NCBI GenBank assembly: GCA_023388935.1
Contig: JAEWFG010000036.1
Coordinates: forward strand, 1-7,442
Reading direction: 5' to 3'
Source of the DNA: Pseudomonadota bacterium
GTDB taxonomy: Bacteria > Pseudomonadota > Alphaproteobacteria > Rhizobiales > Xanthobacteraceae
Length of the DNA stretch: 7,442 nucleotides
The position numbers were made by a program, and so were the translations under genes. Shown in pieces: positions 5,848 through 7,442 of the stretch. The notes beneath the pieces were generated by a model, which saw only the letters and a list, made by a program, of their open reading frames with translations, was not told the origin of the DNA and searched no databases. How positions within the stretch are numbered: position 1 is the first letter of the stretch; every line of letters starts with the position of its first letter.

Positions 5848-7050
5848 ATGAACGAGATCATTTTCCTGGCTGGCGACTGGCCGATGCGCACCATCGATGC
5901 GCTGATCGGCTTCGGCGTCCTGGTCCTCATCCTGCTGGTTGTGATTGCGATGGTGATCGCGCGCTCGGGGCGGCGCGGCGCGGAACTGGCGATGGCGCAT
6001 GCGATCCGGGCCGACGAGCTTGAGGAGCGGCTGAGCCAGGTGCTGCACGCCCAGAGCGAGGCTTCGGGCCGGGTCGACGCCATGACCCAGGCGCTGGCCG
6101 GCCGCCAAGCCGAGATGGCGCGCGCCGTCAACGAGCGGCTGGATTCGGTGACCCATCGCGTCGGCCAGTCCATGGAGCATTCGACCCGAAACACGATGGA
6201 GAGCCTGCGCGCGCTGCACGAGCGGCTCGGCATCATCGACAGCGCGCACAAGAACCTCACCGACCTCACCACGCAGGTGACCACCTTGCGCGACGTGCTC
6301 GCCAACAAGCAATCGCGCGGCGCCTTCGGCCAGGCGCGGATGGAGGCGATCGTCCAGGACGGTCTGCCAAAAGGCTCCTACGAGTTCCAGTTCACGCTCT
6401 CCACGGGCAAGCGGCCCGACTGCGTCGTGTTCCTGCCCGATCAGCGTCCGCTCTGCATCGACGCCAAATTCCCGCTGGAAGCGATGACCGCGCTGCACGA
6501 CGCCCGCAGCGACGAGGAGCGGCGAATTGCCACGCAGCGGCTGCGCGGCGACGTGATGAAGCATGTCAGCGACATCGCCGAAAAATATCTCGTCACCGGC
6601 GAGACCCAGGAGATGGCGTTGATGTTCGTGCCGTCGGAATCGGTCTACGCCGAGATCCATGACGGCTTCGACGACGTGATCCAGAAGGCCTATCGCGCCC
6701 GTGTCGTGCTGGTGTCGCCTTCGCTCCTGATGCTCGCGATCCAGGTCATGCAGCAGATCATGAAGGACGCGCGCATGCGCGATGCCGCCGACCTGATCCG
6801 CACCGAGGTGATCAAGCTCGGCGATGATTTGGGACGCCTGCGCGACCGCGTCCTGAAGCTCCAGAAGCATTTTGCCGATGTGAACGAGGACGTGCGGCAA
6901 GTGCTGATCTCTGCCGACAAGATCGAGAAGCGCGCCGGGCGGATCGAGGAGCTCGATTTCAGCAAAGCGGATGCGCCCGCGGAGGGCCCGCGGCTGGTGG
7001 CGACGGGGGCGCCCGAACTGTTTCCAAGGAAGCTTCAGGCGGGGGAGTGA
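5848..7050 (+). CDS. rmuC: DNA recombination protein RmuC
   Basis: RmuC-family protein of 400 residues. The family is linked in E. coli to limiting DNA inversions at short inverted repeats, and it is thought to hold a PD-(D/E)xK-like nuclease core. The N-terminus has a single hydrophobic segment at about 16-39 (IGFGVLVLILLVVIAMVIAR) ending in basic residues, so the protein is probably membrane-anchored. A predicted coiled coil follows from about 44 to 150. The conserved domain begins at RGAFGQARMEAIVQDGLP (157-174). Candidate nuclease residues are D191 in RPDCVVFLP and D205/K207 in CIDAKFPL. Further family segments are MFVPSESVYAEI (259-270) and VLVSPSLLMLAIQVM (287-301), and a second coiled-coil region covers about 320-360. 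The ATG start has AGAAGGG four bases upstream. An internal ATG at 5884 is less likely. The gene is divergent from def and downstream of the TTAACCAT array. Confidence 0.95.
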   Translation: MNEIIFLAGDWPMRTIDALIGFGVLVLILLVVIAMVIARSGRRGAELAMAHAIRADELEERLSQVLHAQSEASGRVDAMTQALAGRQAEMARAVNERLDSVTHRVGQSMEHSTRNTMESLRALHERLGIIDSAHKNLTDLTTQVTTLRDVLANKQSRGAFGQARMEAIVQDGLPKGSYEFQFTLSTGKRPDCVVFLPDQRPLCIDAKFPLEAMTALHDARSDEERRIATQRLRGDVMKHVSDIAEKYLVTGETQEMALMFVPSESVYAEIHDGFDDVIQKAYRARVVLVSPSLLMLAIQVMQQIMKDARMRDAADLIRTEVIKLGDDLGRLRDRVLKLQKHFADVNEDVRQVLISADKIEKRAGRIEELDFSKADAPAEGPRLVATGAPELFPRKLQAGE

Positions 7051-7051
7051 G

Positions 7052-7069
7052 ACTGCACTGGGATGCAGT
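7052..7069. other. Small hairpin directly after the rmuC stop codon
   Basis: ACTGCA (7052-7057) pairs perfectly with TGCAGT (7064-7069) around a six-base loop CTGGGA. It begins one base after the rmuC TGA. There is no immediate T-tract (the nearest is TTTAT about 11 bases on), so it is at best a weak terminator or mRNA end. The loop word CTGGGAT is repeated in inverse orientation as ATCCCAG at 7123-7129. The hairpin may therefore be one edge of a larger repeat element that includes the REP-like palindrome at 7095-7117. Confidence 0.35.
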
Positions 7070-7094
7070 AACCTGCCGCCTTTATACCGGTGTC

Positions 7095-7117
7095 GTCGCC
7101 CGGCTTGACCGGGCGAC
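7095..7117. repeat. REP-like palindrome upstream of the GIY-YIG gene
   Basis: A perfect 9-base-pair stem, GTCGCCCGG (7095-7103) with CCGGGCGAC (7109-7117), encloses the five-base loop CTTGA. The stem length, loop size and loop sequence parallel the def-fmt hairpins, whose loop is CTTGT, but the stem sequence differs, so it is a second class of the same kind of element. From memory this palindrome, followed by a CCCAGTATnCCAGAGACGG-like tail, is widespread in Bradyrhizobium intergenic regions. Here the tail runs to 7135, four bases before the ATG of the next gene. Confidence 0.75.
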
Positions 7118-7138
7118 CCAGTATCCCAGAGACGGCAA

Positions 7139-7441
7139 ATGGGCAGACGCTGCTACTACGTCTACATTCTCGCCAGCAAGGTCGGAGGCACGTTGTACAT
7201 CGGCGTGACGAACGACATCATCCGCCGGGTGGCGGAACATAAGCTGAAGCTCATCGAGAGCTTCACGAAAGACTATGGCGTCGTGAAGCTCGTCTACTTC
7301 GAGCAGTTCGACGACCCCGAGAATGCGATCAAGCGAGAGAAGCGATTAAAGAAATGGAAGCGCGCCTGGAAGATCGCGCTGATCGAGAAAGACAATCCGG
7401 ACTGGAACGATCTCTATTCGGGGATCGCGGGTGCTCCATAA
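7139..7441 (+). CDS. Small GIY-YIG nuclease-domain protein
   Basis: A complete 100-residue single-domain protein. The two halves of the GIY-YIG signature are YYVYIL (6-11) and TLYIGVT (18-24). The catalytic arginine is probably R29 in DIIRRVAEH (26-34). The conserved acidic metal ligand is probably E67, in the AIKREKRLKKWKRAWK region (63-78). The tail NPDWNDLY (86-93) is typical of this small stand-alone family (YhbQ/UPF0213-like). No DNA-binding domain is attached, and its substrate and role are not established. The frame is open back to a TGA in the loop of the palindrome at 7095-7117, and the ATG at 7139 is its only usual start codon. No good Shine-Dalgarno is seen, only AGAGAC within the repeat tail. 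Three 60-base lines counted by hand (from 7141, 7201, 7321) are 57, 60 and 52% GC. Two lines of rmuC (from 6001, 6721) are 72 and 62%, so it is somewhat AT-richer, compatible with separate acquisition. Confidence 0.9.
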   Translation: MGRRCYYVYILASKVGGTLYIGVTNDIIRRVAEHKLKLIESFTKDYGVVKLVYFEQFDDPENAIKREKRLKKWKRAWKIALIEKDNPDWNDLYSGIAGAP

Positions 7442-7442
7442 C

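Noticed and set aside
5710..6900. 396-codon minus-strand open frame antisense to rmuC
   Set aside because: It is a mirror of rmuC in GC-rich DNA. The translation is low-complexity (H, R, D-rich), lacks family motifs, and runs into the AT-rich regulatory region, while the plus-strand RmuC product has clear conserved segments.
7139..7441. Homing endonuclease inside an intron or intein
   Set aside because: The GIY-YIG domain stands alone without a DNA-recognition domain, and the adjacent rmuC is intact and uninterrupted, so there is no host intron or intein here.

Overview
This is a GC-rich, gene-dense stretch of an alphaproteobacterial chromosome. It most resembles Bradyrhizobium or a close relative in the Nitrobacteraceae. 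That assignment rests on the protein sequences, on the pairing of dapD-dapE with def-fmt-truA, and above all on the intergenic palindromes (ATGGCCGGG-CTTGT type and GTCGCCCGG-CTTGA type) that are very common in those genomes. It is inference from memory, not a database match. No stretch longer than about 215 bases lacks a gene, and no tRNA, rRNA, CRISPR array, insertion sequence or prophage gene was seen.

Layout. (1) Positions 67-3305, plus strand: a 3-hydroxyisobutyrate-dehydrogenase-family oxidoreductase, then dapD and dapE. These two enzymes perform the first acyl-transfer step and the desuccinylation step of the succinylase route to meso-diaminopimelate and lysine. A palindromic repeat separates dapD from dapE. 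(2) Positions 3341-5677, minus strand, read def -> fmt -> truA: peptide deformylase, methionyl-tRNA formyltransferase and tRNA pseudouridine synthase A, a translation-initiation and tRNA-maturation cluster. fmt and truA are coupled by a TGATG stop/start overlap. An inverted pair of REP-like hairpins lies between def and fmt. dapE and truA converge on a 35-base gap with a strong stem-loop. (3) Positions 5678-5847: the divergent def/rmuC intergenic region, holding an AT-rich array of TTAACCAT-like motifs at an exact 24-base period, resembling binding sites of the cell-cycle regulator CtrA. (4) Positions 5848-7050, plus strand: rmuC, a membrane-anchored coiled-coil protein with a nuclease-like core. 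(5) Positions 7052-7441: two hairpins, the second of REP type, followed directly by a small GIY-YIG nuclease-domain gene of lower GC content.

The genes are mostly housekeeping and I see no convincing new multi-gene system. The parts worth a second look are non-coding: the 24-base-period array between def and rmuC, the REP pair whose two arms differ only by paired compensatory swaps, and the small GIY-YIG gene that begins immediately after a REP-like palindrome.
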